A DNA stretch of 64,000 nt, taken from contig JAUWMR010000011.1 of assembly GCA_030613055.1 (NCBI GenBank), forward strand, positions 1 to 64,000. The letters run 5' to 3'. This DNA is from Desulfobacteraceae bacterium. GTDB taxonomy: Bacteria; Desulfobacterota; DSM-4660; Desulfatiglandales; Desulfatiglandaceae. The stretch's first letter is position 1. Each line of letters starts with the position of its first letter. The position numbers were made by a program, and so were the translations under genes. Below are positions 17,296 through 26,408 of this stretch, one piece after another. Below the pieces are notes generated by a model, which searched no databases, had not been told where the DNA came from, and saw only the letters and a list, made by a program, of their open reading frames with translations.

Positions 17296-20271
17296 ATGCG
17301 AAAAGTAGCAATCTTTTTACTGAGTTTGATTTATGTGTGTGTTGCAAACACAGTAGGACAGACGGCTATGGATGTGGATTGGAAAGCCAATTGGATTTGG
17401 AATTCCAGTGAGTCTCAACCTCGAAATTATCGTTTGAACGCGCGAAAAGTATTTGAATGCCCTGCGGAATTGCGTGAGGCAAAAATCCATATCAGCGCCG
17501 ACAGCAGATATAGACTGTATGTAAACGGAGAGTGGCTGGGTGATGGTCCGGCACGTAGCTTTCGCCACTTGCAGCAATTCGATAGCTATGACGTTGAGCC
17601 GTACCTTTCGCAAGGAAAAAATGTCATATCGGTCATTGTTAATCATTATGGCGAAAGCACCTTTCATTACAATCTTGGACGAGGCGGACTTTTGTGTCAG
17701 GTTGAGTTGGACTTCCGAGACGGCGTACACGAATCCATCATCAGCGATGCCGACTGGAAAGTAGCCACCAATATGGCTTATGAACAACGGTCACCGCGCA
17801 TTAGCTGTCAAATGCCGTTTGAGGAGAATTATGATGCCCGGCAAATAGAGCCGAATTGGCACGATCTTGATTACAGTGATGAGGCGTGGGAGGACGCAAA
17901 AGTAATTGGACCTGTCGGCACAAGGCCATGGAAAGAGATGCGGCCGCGTACCATCCCATTTCTGACTCGGGTGCCTTACTATCCAAAACGTGTGGCAGAT
18001 ATGCGCTTGGTTAAGCCGGTGAGCTTTGTAGAAACCGTCAACGTGCGCCCCTATTTGCGTCCTGGCATTCGTGATGCCAATCAACAAGACTATCGCTGTA
18101 TCATCGTCACAAAACTCATCAGTAGCGAGGATCAAAAAGCTGAATTACCGCGTCAATGGAGCATTAGAATGGGTGAGTGGCGATTGAATGGCAAAACCAT
18201 CGAACCTCTGCCAGGTCGAAAAGGTGTGGAGGTAATGTTAAAAAAAGGTGCTAATCTTTTTATAGCCGATCTTGTTGGCAGACATCACTACGTCGATTTC
18301 ACGCTGGCGATAGATGCCAAGTCACGTGTGGAAATTCATGCGCCTTTTGGTGGTAAAGGCAAATGGCTGATTATCGGTCCGCTGGCAGATGATTATGAAG
18401 AAGCTAAACGAATCGTGCGAGGAATGCGCACTGAACAGGATTTATTGAAATTCAAAAAAAAGTTTCATTTTCCGGGCGAAAAAAGTGAAGCTGCGGCTGA
18501 TATTTGGAATCTCACGTTTTCACAAAAAACAGCACCTGGTGTTCCCAAAATCGACAATCTTGAAAGCATGTTTGTGGATAATGGTGAATTTGCGACCGTG
18601 CACCCCAGTGAGAAGGACGTTGAAATCCTTTTGGATTTTGGTCAGGAGCTAGTCGGTTATACTGAGTTCGAGGTGGATGCATCCGCTGGGGTAGTGATGG
18701 ACTTTAATTGCTTCGAGGCCATCAACGATGGTGTTATCCAATGGACGTGGGGTAATCGATCATCATTTCGTTATGTCACGCGTCAAGGCCGTCAGCATTT
18801 TGTAACTGACTGGCGTCGTGGATATCGCTATGTCGCTATGACGCTTCGCAATGTTACCCAGCCACTCAAAATACGTTATATTCGAACCCTCATGTCCACT
18901 TATCCAGCAGTTGAACGCGGCGATTTCCAATGCTCCGATGATCGTTTAAACCGCATTTGGAAAGTCGGCCGCCATACGCTGTTATGCTGCATGGAAGATG
19001 TTTTTACCGACTGTCCAACCTACGAGCAAACCTATTGGGTGGGTGATGGCCGCAATGAAGCGTTAATTAGTTACATTGCCTATGGGGAATGGCCTTTGGC
19101 GGCGCGTTGTGTAAAGTTACCAGCTCAGTCGCTATTCCGCAGCAAGCTGCCAGAATCGCAGGTGCCAAGCGGTTGGCAAAATATCCTGACAGCTTGGAGC
19201 CTCTTATGGGTACAAATGGCCCACGAGTACTGGCTGCATTCTGGCGATATCGGGACGCTGGAGGAAATTTATCCTAGCATAGCCCAAACTATGCGCGCAT
19301 GCAAGGAACTATCTGAAAACGAGTACAAGCTATTGAGAATTGACGCATGGAATATGTTTGATTGGGCAGGTATGGATAATGGGCATCAGTTGGTCACACA
19401 CAATAACATGTTTCTGCTGGCTGCCCTGAAGCGAACCATCGAGATGGCACAAGTACTTTCTCGACAGGAGGATATTCCGGAGTGGCAGGCCTTTGCTAAG
19501 CAGATTAGAACAAATATCAACAACCATCTTTGGTCGGATCCTTTGGGCTGTTACGTGGATAGCATCCACGATGATGGAACACAAAGTAAGGTCATCAGTC
19601 AACAGACGAATACCCTTGCACTGCTATACGATGTTGCGCCACCTGAACGTGCGGCCCGCATTACCGGTTACACAACAAATCCACCTGAAGATATGGTAAC
19701 CTTCGGCAGTCCGTTTGCCATGTTTTATTTGCTGGAAGAATTGGCAAAAGAGGGTCGTTTTAGCGATATAGTTGATATCATCAGAGACCGATGGGGGTTT
19801 ATGCTCGACGCAGGAGCCACGACTTTTTGGGAGACCTTTCCTGGTTATGAAAAAGACGTCCTCACTCGCAGCCACTGCCATGCCTGGTCAGCAGCACCTA
19901 CCTATTTCCTCAGCCGGTACCAGCTTGGAGTAGAACCTCTTGAACCTGGATATACTAAAGCATTGATTGCTCCTCAGCCGGCTGATTTGATATGGTGCAA
20001 AGGGCGTATGCCGACTCCACACGGAGAAATCATAGTTGACTGGCGTAGCTCCGATGATCAATTCGTTCTTGAAGTTGAATTGCCGGAGAGCATCTCAGCT
20101 CGGGTTGAATTGCCTGTGGATGCAAACGTGTTTAAGGCCGTAGAAATAGATGGGCGCTCAGTTGATGTGGGGTTACCTGACGGCATTTCCTCTGTCTCCT
20201 CAATAGACGGGAAATGGGTGGTTGAGGTTGAAAAAGGGAGAAATGTGGTTGTTCGTAGTAGCCGACTTTAA
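17296..20271 (+). CDS. Exported GH78-family alpha-L-rhamnosidase
   Basis: Start chosen at ATG 17296 (GAGGG about 9 bp upstream), giving 991 residues with a signal peptide MRKVAIFLLSLIYVCVAN; an in-frame ATG at 17278 is possible. The order of domains follows GH78: N-terminal beta domains with DSRYRLYVNGEWLGDGPAR, a central all-helical barrel, and a C-terminal beta domain (PTPHGEIIVDW). The barrel holds DCPTYEQTYWVGD (from residue 572; acidic residues where GH78 has its general acid) and TTFWETFPG with Glu846 in the general-base position. Hydrolyses terminal alpha-rhamnosides, probably in the periplasm or outside. Followed by a sulfatase and its maturase, suggesting a sulfated rhamnose glycan as substrate. 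Confidence 0.87.
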   Translation: MRKVAIFLLSLIYVCVANTVGQTAMDVDWKANWIWNSSESQPRNYRLNARKVFECPAELREAKIHISADSRYRLYVNGEWLGDGPARSFRHLQQFDSYDVEPYLSQGKNVISVIVNHYGESTFHYNLGRGGLLCQVELDFRDGVHESIISDADWKVATNMAYEQRSPRISCQMPFEENYDARQIEPNWHDLDYSDEAWEDAKVIGPVGTRPWKEMRPRTIPFLTRVPYYPKRVADMRLVKPVSFVETVNVRPYLRPGIRDANQQDYRCIIVTKLISSEDQKAELPRQWSIRMGEWRLNGKTIEPLPGRKGVEVMLKKGANLFIADLVGRHHYVDFTLAIDAKSRVEIHAPFGGKGKWLIIGPLADDYEEAKRIVRGMRTEQDLLKFKKKFHFPGEKSEAAADIWNLTFSQKTAPGVPKIDNLESMFVDNGEFATVHPSEKDVEILLDFGQELVGYTEFEVDASAGVVMDFNCFEAINDGVIQWTWGNRSSFRYVTRQGRQHFVTDWRRGYRYVAMTLRNVTQPLKIRYIRTLMSTYPAVERGDFQCSDDRLNRIWKVGRHTLLCCMEDVFTDCPTYEQTYWVGDGRNEALISYIAYGEWPLAARCVKLPAQSLFRSKLPESQVPSGWQNILTAWSLLWVQMAHEYWLHSGDIGTLEEIYPSIAQTMRACKELSENEYKLLRIDAWNMFDWAGMDNGHQLVTHNNMFLLAALKRTIEMAQVLSRQEDIPEWQAFAKQIRTNINNHLWSDPLGCYVDSIHDDGTQSKVISQQTNTLALLYDVAPPERAARITGYTTNPPEDMVTFGSPFAMFYLLEELAKEGRFSDIVDIIRDRWGFMLDAGATTFWETFPGYEKDVLTRSHCHAWSAAPTYFLSRYQLGVEPLEPGYTKALIAPQPADLIWCKGRMPTPHGEIIVDWRSSDDQFVLEVELPESISARVELPVDANVFKAVEIDGRSVDVGLPDGISSVSSIDGKWVVEVEKGRNVVVRSSRL

Positions 20272-20475
20272 GCGGGCGTTTCCAGGTAATACATGAGTTT
20301 CTGCCATTTTAAAGAAAGCTTGCAGAGTATATCTATTGATTATGGGAGAAAAAGAGCAATAAATTTATGAAGAGAAAAACAATACATTTATCGTCGCGAC
20401 AACTCAGGCAAACAATTTCCATATTTTGAAAACAGTCAATCCCGACGCAGGCACCTTAAGCGAGGAGTATTTTCT

Positions 20476-21891
20476 GTGGAAGAAAAAAGGCTTACGCGAA
20501 GGCAGTTTTTACACAAGGCCGCATATGGTCTGGGTGCCCTGACCATAGCTCCAAGGGGTGTTGCATCTGGCTTTAGCACTAAACGTCCTTTAAAACCGAA
20601 CATGATTTTCATTCTTACGGACGACCAGCGCTGGGATGCACTCGGTTGTGCGGGCAACCCGATTATTCGAACTCCAAACATGGATCAGCTTGCGGAGAAA
20701 GGCGTGCGCTTCGAGAACGCATTCGTCACATCTCCCATATGTACTGCCAGTCGCGCCAGTATACTAACTGGACTCTATGAACGAACGCATAGCTTTTCAT
20801 TCAAAACACCACCTCTTGCTCGCACACACACTGATATGAGCTATCCACACCTTCTGGGCCAAGCGGGATACCGTACAGGGTTTATTGGCAAGTTCGGGGT
20901 TGAGGTAGAGAAAGAAGCCATAGGAAAGATGTTCGATTTTTATGTGCCCCGGGTGCGTACCCCATATTTCAAGAAAATCGACGGCAAACTCCGGCATCTG
21001 ACCGAAATCAACGGGGATGAGGCAATCAGATTTCTTCATACGTGCAAACCGGGCCAGCCCTTTTGCATGTCAATAAGTTTCAATGCTCCACATGCCGAGG
21101 ATAACGACCCGAAACAATATTTTTGGCCACCTGCATGTGACAATCTTTACAATGATATCAATATCCCTGGGCCTAAAACGTCCGATCCTGCTTTCTTCAA
21201 TGCTCAGCCGGAGTTTCTGAAAGAATCATTGAACCGGGTGCGCTGGAAATGGCGTTTTGATACGCCACAGAAATACCAGAATATGGTAAAAGGGTATTAC
21301 CGCATGATCAGCGGGGTGGACATGGTGCTCGGAAGAATAATGGAGGAACTGAATAGACTTGGAATGAACAAAAACACAATCATTATTCTTATGGGGGACA
21401 ATGGTTGTTTCTTGGGGGAACGAGGTTTTGCCGGAAAATGGTTGATGCACGATCCCTCGATTCATGTTCCACTAATCATTTACGACCCCAGGCGAGGGAA
21501 TTCCATGCAGGGTATAGTATTGAAGCATATGGCACTGAATGTTGATATTGCCCCGACGATTTTGTCCATGGTCGGCCTAGATATTCCCGGCACCATGCAG
21601 GGCCGGGACCTGACTCCCTTTTTAAATGGAGAACATATTCCTTGGCGTACCCAGGTGTTTTGTGAGCATCTATTCAATCACCCGAAAATTCCGCAAAGCG
21701 AGGGAATCCGCACAACAAACTGGAAATATATCCGTTACCGGCAATATCCGGATTTTGAAGAGCTGTATAATCTTGTCTGTGATCCGCAGGAAGAACACAA
21801 TCTGGCCGGGGATAAGCGCTATGCTGCAAAGTTGCTCGAACTGCGTAAGAGCTGCAATGAGAAGATAGAGATGTTTTCAAAAAAAATGTGA
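20476..21891 (+). CDS. Tat-exported sulfatase (Cys-type, FGly-dependent)
   Basis: 471 residues from GTG 20476 with GAGGAG upstream. A twin-arginine signal (TRRQFLHKAAYGLG) begins the protein. The sulfatase core has metal-binding ILTDDQRWD, the formylglycine motif C89-T-A-S-R followed by ASILTG, GDNG near residue 300 and a typical C-terminal region (YNLVCDPQEEHNLAG). Cys at the motif means the active residue is made from cysteine. This is the type handled by an anSME, and the neighbour is one. Predicted to remove sulfate esters from a glycan in the periplasm. Substrate unknown; the adjacent rhamnosidase hints at sulfated rhamnose. Confidence 0.93.
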   Translation: MEEKRLTRRQFLHKAAYGLGALTIAPRGVASGFSTKRPLKPNMIFILTDDQRWDALGCAGNPIIRTPNMDQLAEKGVRFENAFVTSPICTASRASILTGLYERTHSFSFKTPPLARTHTDMSYPHLLGQAGYRTGFIGKFGVEVEKEAIGKMFDFYVPRVRTPYFKKIDGKLRHLTEINGDEAIRFLHTCKPGQPFCMSISFNAPHAEDNDPKQYFWPPACDNLYNDINIPGPKTSDPAFFNAQPEFLKESLNRVRWKWRFDTPQKYQNMVKGYYRMISGVDMVLGRIMEELNRLGMNKNTIIILMGDNGCFLGERGFAGKWLMHDPSIHVPLIIYDPRRGNSMQGIVLKHMALNVDIAPTILSMVGLDIPGTMQGRDLTPFLNGEHIPWRTQVFCEHLFNHPKIPQSEGIRTTNWKYIRYRQYPDFEELYNLVCDPQEEHNLAGDKRYAAKLLELRKSCNEKIEMFSKKM

Positions 21892-21986
21892 CTTCGTGGG
21901 ACAGCCCTTAAGTGTGGAAAAATTCCATTTTTTGTATTTCATCCTGATTATAATAAAAACATGATGAATATAATATTTTTAGAATA

Positions 21987-22025
21987 GTGGGACCTTCGAA
22001 AATTACCATTTTGCAAAGGTCTCAT
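21987..22025. mobile_element. Short MITE relic with facing GAGACC ends
   Basis: GGGACCTTCGAAAAT faces ATTTTGCAAAGGTCTC with only a few bases between, so both ends of the GAGACCTTTGCAAAA element are present and the middle is missing. The GTG used as start of the maturase frame lies at its left end. Confidence 0.55.
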
Positions 22026-23189
22026 AGTGTATGGGAGGATAGAACAATCAAGCCATTTTCCCTTCTCATAAAGCCTGCATCAGCAGATTGTAACCTGCGC
22101 TGTTCCTATTGTTTTTACTTGCCTAAAGCAGATCTTTACCCGGAAATAAAAGTCCATCGAATGTCTTATCACATACTTGAGCGCCTCATTTCAAGCTATA
22201 TGGCAACAGATCAGGCGCAGTATGTGTTTGCATGGCAGGGAGGAGAGCCAACACTCATGGGAGTTGACTTCTTCAACAAAGTAATTGAACTACAGCAAAA
22301 GTATGGCCGATCTGGTAGTGTTGTTGCCAATGGGCTTCAAACCAATGCAACGCTTATTACTGATGAACAGGCCGAGCTTCTTTCGAGATATAAATTCCTG
22401 GTAGGTGTGAGTCTTGACGGTCCTGAAGATATTCACAATAAAAACAGAGTAACCGCCCGAGGAAAAGGTTCCCATTTGGATGTACTGCGAGGCATAGAAT
22501 GTCTTAAGAAAAATAGAGTGCAATTCAATACACTTACACTTGTAAATGCGGATAATGTGACGTGTGGAAGCACGGTTTATCAGTATTTATGCGATAATGG
22601 GTGTTTCTTTCAGCAATATATTCCATGTGTGGACTTTGATGGAAGCGGCAAACCTTCTCCCTATTCTATAACAGGAAAGCAATGGGGGGAATTTCTCTGC
22701 GAAATTTTCGATGAATGGTGTATAAATGATATCTATAGGATTTCAATTCGATTATTTGATTCAATTCTGGAATACCTTGTTAATGGGGTAAGTAATGTAT
22801 GTAGTATGATGAAAAATTGTAATAGTTATTTCCTTGTTGAATATAATGGTGATATTTATCCATGTGATTTTTTTGCAGAGCCAATCCTTAAGTTAGGTAA
22901 CATCGCAAAAAATTCATGGGAGAGTTTTCAGACATCCGTGAGATATTTGGAGTTTGGAGAGAAAAAATCAAAATGGAATGAGGTATGCGATAGATGTCCA
23001 TACTTGGAGCTATGCGCAGGTGATTGCCCGAAGCACCGATTATATGACCTCACTAATCCAAGATCGCGTAGTTGGTTATGTGAAGGTTGGGAGACATTTT
23101 ATTCCCATACATTGAGCCATTTTAGACAACTTGCGGAAATAGTTCAAAGGAAGCGACAAAGAGAGACAATTATTAGACAGAAAATATAA
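21987..23189 (+). CDS. Anaerobic sulfatase-maturating enzyme (radical SAM, SPASM)
   Basis: 400 residues. Radical SAM cluster C35-x3-C39-x2-C42 in PASADCNLRCSYCFY, the anSME hallmark, followed by WQGGEPTLMGVDFF and GVSLDGPEDIHN. C-terminal cysteines (CDFF, CDRCPYLELCAGDCPKHR) ligate two auxiliary [4Fe-4S] clusters. It oxidises the active-site Cys (or Ser) of sulfatases to formylglycine in the cytoplasm without oxygen. The frame opens at GTG 21987 inside a MITE relic and lacks a clear ribosome-binding site; no in-frame ATG precedes the conserved KPFSLLIKPAS, so the original start seems to have been replaced. Confidence 0.93.
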   Translation: MGPSKITILQRSHSVWEDRTIKPFSLLIKPASADCNLRCSYCFYLPKADLYPEIKVHRMSYHILERLISSYMATDQAQYVFAWQGGEPTLMGVDFFNKVIELQQKYGRSGSVVANGLQTNATLITDEQAELLSRYKFLVGVSLDGPEDIHNKNRVTARGKGSHLDVLRGIECLKKNRVQFNTLTLVNADNVTCGSTVYQYLCDNGCFFQQYIPCVDFDGSGKPSPYSITGKQWGEFLCEIFDEWCINDIYRISIRLFDSILEYLVNGVSNVCSMMKNCNSYFLVEYNGDIYPCDFFAEPILKLGNIAKNSWESFQTSVRYLEFGEKKSKWNEVCDRCPYLELCAGDCPKHRLYDLTNPRSRSWLCEGWETFYSHTLSHFRQLAEIVQRKRQRETIIRQKI

Positions 23190-23248
23190 GATATGTCGAT
23201 CAAAGGAGAGAGAACACAGGGGTCAGGTCTTCATTCTTGAGAGCGCCG

Positions 23249-23416
23249 ATGAAAACCGGTATGAAGCAGGGGCTGAAAATGCCTTATGGTGAAGGGCTAA
23301 CCACCCACGCCAGTCCTGAGTCATGCGTTAATGGTGGCAACATCCTTAGCGAAGCGTTGACAAGGGAAAGTGCCCCGTTAAATCGGGATGTTCCACACGC
23401 TAAGACCTTTGCATAA
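23249..23416 (+). pseudogene. Relic frame resembling leader sequence of group II intron/RT elements
   Basis: A 55-codon frame reads MKTGMKQGLKMPYGEGLTTH then ASPESCVNGG...SEALTRESA. The pattern 'GLxxHxxPESC...EALTxxxxxxLSRE' is one I associate with the region upstream of group II intron reverse transcriptases; that link is from memory and uncertain. It stops where a MITE-like end (AAGACCTTTGCATAA) begins. No reverse transcriptase follows. Best treated as mobile-element debris. Confidence 0.35.
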
Positions 23417-23436
23417 CCGGGCGAAAATTGTCCCCG
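23403..23436. mobile_element. MITE left-end relic
   Basis: AAGACCTTTGCATAACCGG followed by GCGAAAAT. A second, weaker version (GAAACCTTTGCAGAACC ... GAAAAT) lies at 24188-24220. Both resemble the left end of the elements at 10615 and 38683 but have no matching right end close by. Confidence 0.4.
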
Positions 23437-23486
23437 CTTATAACCTCAGGAACAAGAAAAGCGCAAACTCAAAAAAATATGATTGA

Positions 23487-23654
23487 GAGTACAAAATTGA
23501 TTTCGGCCCTGGCTACAGGATCTATTTTGGCAGAGATGGTGAGCATCTTGTTATCATTCTTGGCGGTGGAACAAAGAAGCGGCAACAACGAGATATTGAT
23601 ACTGCAAAGGAATACTGGAAGGATTATAAGGCACGAAAACGACAAAATCTGTGA
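23487..23654 (+). pseudogene. Headless HigB/RelE-type addiction toxin
   Basis: Codons 23487 onward read [19 protein letters not shown] then [18 protein letters not shown], ending [12 protein letters not shown]. This is the C-terminal half of the 'addiction module killer protein' branch of HigB/RelE toxins, including its GPGYRIYF and [10 protein letters not shown] signatures. An in-frame stop (TGA 23484-23486) precedes it, and the N-terminal half (about 40 residues) is absent; a MITE relic lies where it should be. Stop is 9 bp before the antitoxin gene, the normal toxin-first order. Confidence 0.8.
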
Positions 23655-23663
23655 GGTATTACA

Positions 23664-24014
23664 ATGGCTTTAACAAAAGATTTTCGGAAAACAATACAAA
23701 CCCGTGCGAAAAGGGACCCTGCATACCGCGAAGCAATGCTGACCGAGGCGGTTGACAGCTTTTTGTCCGGTGACGTAGAGATAGGAAAGGCTATGCTGCG
23801 TGACTATATAAATGCTACCATTGGTTTTGAAGCACTCAGCCAACAGATTCGCAAACCCAGCAAAAGCCTTCATCGGATGCTAAGCCATGACGGCAATCCC
23901 AGTGCAAACAATTTTTTTAAGATTCTAAGTTGTTTACAGAGTAATGAAGGCTTGGATCTAATAGTTACTGCCCGCCATAATTCAGATGCCGGCATACATA
24001 GTATTGCAACATAA
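23664..24014 (+). CDS. HigA-like antitoxin / HTH DNA-binding protein
   Basis: 116 residues: MALTKDFRKTIQTRAKRDPA, EAMLTEAVDSFLSGDVEIGK, then a helix-turn-helix region (IGFEALSQQIRKPSKSLHRML) and NPSANNFFKILSCLQ. This matches the XRE-like antitoxins partnered with the toxin fragment directly upstream. GAGG lies at a good distance from ATG 23664. The C-terminal 15 or so residues are unusual for the family. With the toxin broken it may be an orphan that still binds its own operator. Confidence 0.8.
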   Translation: MALTKDFRKTIQTRAKRDPAYREAMLTEAVDSFLSGDVEIGKAMLRDYINATIGFEALSQQIRKPSKSLHRMLSHDGNPSANNFFKILSCLQSNEGLDLIVTARHNSDAGIHSIAT

Positions 24015-24475
24015 GTATTGCTAATTTTTTAAAACTTTTCGTCTTCGCCCGCCTCTGAGATGACAATTTCTGTTCTCATGAGAACCAATTTTGACATAGC
24101 CGCAAAAATGCCTGTCTGCGTGCAACGCACAGGCAGGCACAAAATATGCAAAAATAAAAAAATGACTTTCTGTAATATCAGGTGATTGAAACCTTTGCAG
24201 AACCTGCTGAAAATCGCCAATGTTTACAACTACTGGGATAGGAATCCGTCAAAATAAATGGCCAATTGATGAGCCAATTCTTAGCTAAAAAGACATCAAT
24301 CTGCTTCTTTTGGAGACCCTACCTGCCGAAGAACTTTATAGAGGGGTCGCGTCTGCTCTTGACTCATCTACAGTCCCTTTGCCAACTGTTTTTATAATGC
24401 CCCTAATTCCCCCCCCCTGAAACTAATATTAAACATTTATGATAGCACGAATGCATACATAAAAAGGCATCTGGA
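24015..24475. other. Non-coding debris with palindromes
   Basis: No supported gene. A perfect 14-bp palindrome GTTCTCATGAGAAC lies at 24072-24085, and a hairpin TGCCTGTCTGCG...CAGGCAGGCA at 24109-24139. GAGGGGTCGCGTCTGCTCTT near 24341 resembles GGGGTCAGGTCTTCATTCTTG at 23219-23239, words I associate with IS200/REP-transposase surroundings. A MITE-end relic sits at 24188-24220. Confidence 0.45.
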
Positions 24476-26326
24476 TTGTCATTGCTCTTCATAAAATTAC
24501 TCAACATTAAATTGTTTAGGGCATCCCACTTGTTCCAGAAGGGATTATTGGTTATTGCAAGGGAAGGTTATCGTGAATTTTTTTTAAGGTTATGGGGTTA
24601 CATATATCGAAATAAATACGACATCATACCTGGCATCAAGACTGACTATAATAGATGGATGAAAAATAACAAATTAACAGACATGAGGATTGATGAGATA
24701 AAAATTGAGATTACAAGATTTCAACACAGACCCAAGATCAGTATAATCATGCCTGTCTATAATGTTGATCAAATCTGGTTGGAGAAAGCGATCGATTCAG
24801 TAATGAACCAGTTATATGACAACTGGGAATTATGTATCGTTGATGATGCCTCTACCAAAGAGCATATAAGAGAAACCTTAAAAAGTTATTCGGAAAAAGA
24901 CAGCAGAATAAAGGTCAAATATCTAAAAAAGAATCAGGGCATAGCAGGAGCCTCCAATGAAGGTGTTTCATTATCAACGAGTGAATGGATAGGGTTTTTA
25001 GATAATGATGATGAATTGACTGAAGATGCTTTATTTGAAGTTGTTAAAGTTATTAACCGAAATAGCGCCAAGATTATCTATTCTGATGAGGGTATTATAG
25101 ATCATAAAGGGAAAATGATCAGCATCCATTTTAAACCTGATTTTTCACCGGATTTGTTGTTTTCTCATAATTATATCACTCATTTTTTAGTATTCAGCAA
25201 ATCATTATTTCAAGAAGCTGGCGGGTTTTCTTCAAAATATGATGGCGCGCAGGATTATGATTTAATCTTAAAGCTTACTGAAAAAACTGATACAATATTT
25301 CATATTCCAAAAGTGTTGTACCATTGGCGGACGATTCCCACATCCACAAGCACAAACCCTGAATCAAAATCTTATGCGGATAATGCCGGAAAAGCGGCTT
25401 TAGTTGCGGCTTTAAATCGGAGAAAAACTGCCGGAAACGTATTAAACACAGATACGATATTTCATTATCGAGTGAAAAGATGGTTGATCCATAATCCACT
25501 TATCAGCATAATTATTCCGTTTAAAGATAAGCCTGAATTGTTAACTAATTGCATCGAATCGATTTTGACAAAAACAAACTACGATAATTTCGAGATAATC
25601 GGCATAAGCAATAACAGTAAAGAATCAAAAACCTTTGACGTGATGACAAGATTGCGGGACGCGGATAAACGAATAAGAATCATTGAATACAATATTGATT
25701 TCAATTTTTCGAAAATAAATAATTACGCGGTCTCTTTAGCAAATGGTGAACATGTTGTGTTGATGAATAATGATATTGAAATACTAAATGTTGACTGGAT
25801 TGAAGCTTTGCTTGAACACTCGCAAAGAGAAGATGTTGGCGCGGTCGGAGCTAAATTGTATTATGCCAATGATACGATTCAACATGCTGGTGTAATAGTT
25901 GGTATTGCCGGTTTTGCCGGCCATTCTCACAGACATTTTAGTAAAAATGATGTCGGTTATTTTAACAGATTGAAGTGCATCCAAAATGTAAGCGCCGTTA
26001 CAGCCGCGTTGATGATGGTGAAGAAAAATTTATACGAAAAATTAAGGGGGCTTGATGAGATAAATCTATCTGTTGCGTTAAATGATGTAGATTTTTGCTT
26101 AAGGTTAAGAGAAAAAGGATATTTGAATATTTATACACCTTATGCGGAATTCTACCATTATGAGTCTTCCAGCAGAGGGTATGAAATCGGCCCTGAAAAA
26201 CAGTCAAGGTTCAAAAACGAAATAGAATACTTTCAAGCAAGGTGGAAAGAAGTATTGGAGAAGGGAGATCCTTATTACAACCCCAACCTGACCCTTGATA
26301 AGGAAGACTTCTCTTTAAGGTTATGA
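24476..26326 (+). CDS. Tandem GT2 glycosyltransferase (rhamnosyltransferase-like)
   Basis: 616 residues with two GT-A domains. The first (about 85-290) has ISIIMPVYNVD, VDDASTKE and LDNDDELT; the second (about 340-590) has ISIIIPFKDKPELL, MNNDIEIL and NDVDFCLRLREKGY. Such double-GT2 proteins assemble O-antigen or cell-wall rhamnan. The listed start is a TTG (24476) with only a weak GGxx upstream; the first in-frame ATG is near residue 61, still before the first domain, so the N-terminus is uncertain. The short N-terminal stretch is hydrophobic and basic and may bind the membrane. AT-rich like its downstream neighbour. Confidence 0.85.
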   Translation: MSLLFIKLLNIKLFRASHLFQKGLLVIAREGYREFFLRLWGYIYRNKYDIIPGIKTDYNRWMKNNKLTDMRIDEIKIEITRFQHRPKISIIMPVYNVDQIWLEKAIDSVMNQLYDNWELCIVDDASTKEHIRETLKSYSEKDSRIKVKYLKKNQGIAGASNEGVSLSTSEWIGFLDNDDELTEDALFEVVKVINRNSAKIIYSDEGIIDHKGKMISIHFKPDFSPDLLFSHNYITHFLVFSKSLFQEAGGFSSKYDGAQDYDLILKLTEKTDTIFHIPKVLYHWRTIPTSTSTNPESKSYADNAGKAALVAALNRRKTAGNVLNTDTIFHYRVKRWLIHNPLISIIIPFKDKPELLTNCIESILTKTNYDNFEIIGISNNSKESKTFDVMTRLRDADKRIRIIEYNIDFNFSKINNYAVSLANGEHVVLMNNDIEILNVDWIEALLEHSQREDVGAVGAKLYYANDTIQHAGVIVGIAGFAGHSHRHFSKNDVGYFNRLKCIQNVSAVTAALMMVKKNLYEKLRGLDEINLSVALNDVDFCLRLREKGYLNIYTPYAEFYHYESSSRGYEIGPEKQSRFKNEIEYFQARWKEVLEKGDPYYNPNLTLDKEDFSLRL

Positions 26327-26408
26327 GTCCGCCTTTCCTAATGATGGGAGGACCTCTGCGACGGGCGGATCATGCTTTCCGCAATCCAAAATATGAGCTG
26401 GTATTGAA

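Noticed and set aside
17133-17411. 92-codon plus-strand frame before the rhamnosidase
   Set aside because: Overlaps the signal peptide region of the rhamnosidase in another frame; low complexity.
23428-23673. 81-codon frame over the toxin region
   Set aside because: Wrong frame; the HigB-like signatures are in another frame (23487-23654).
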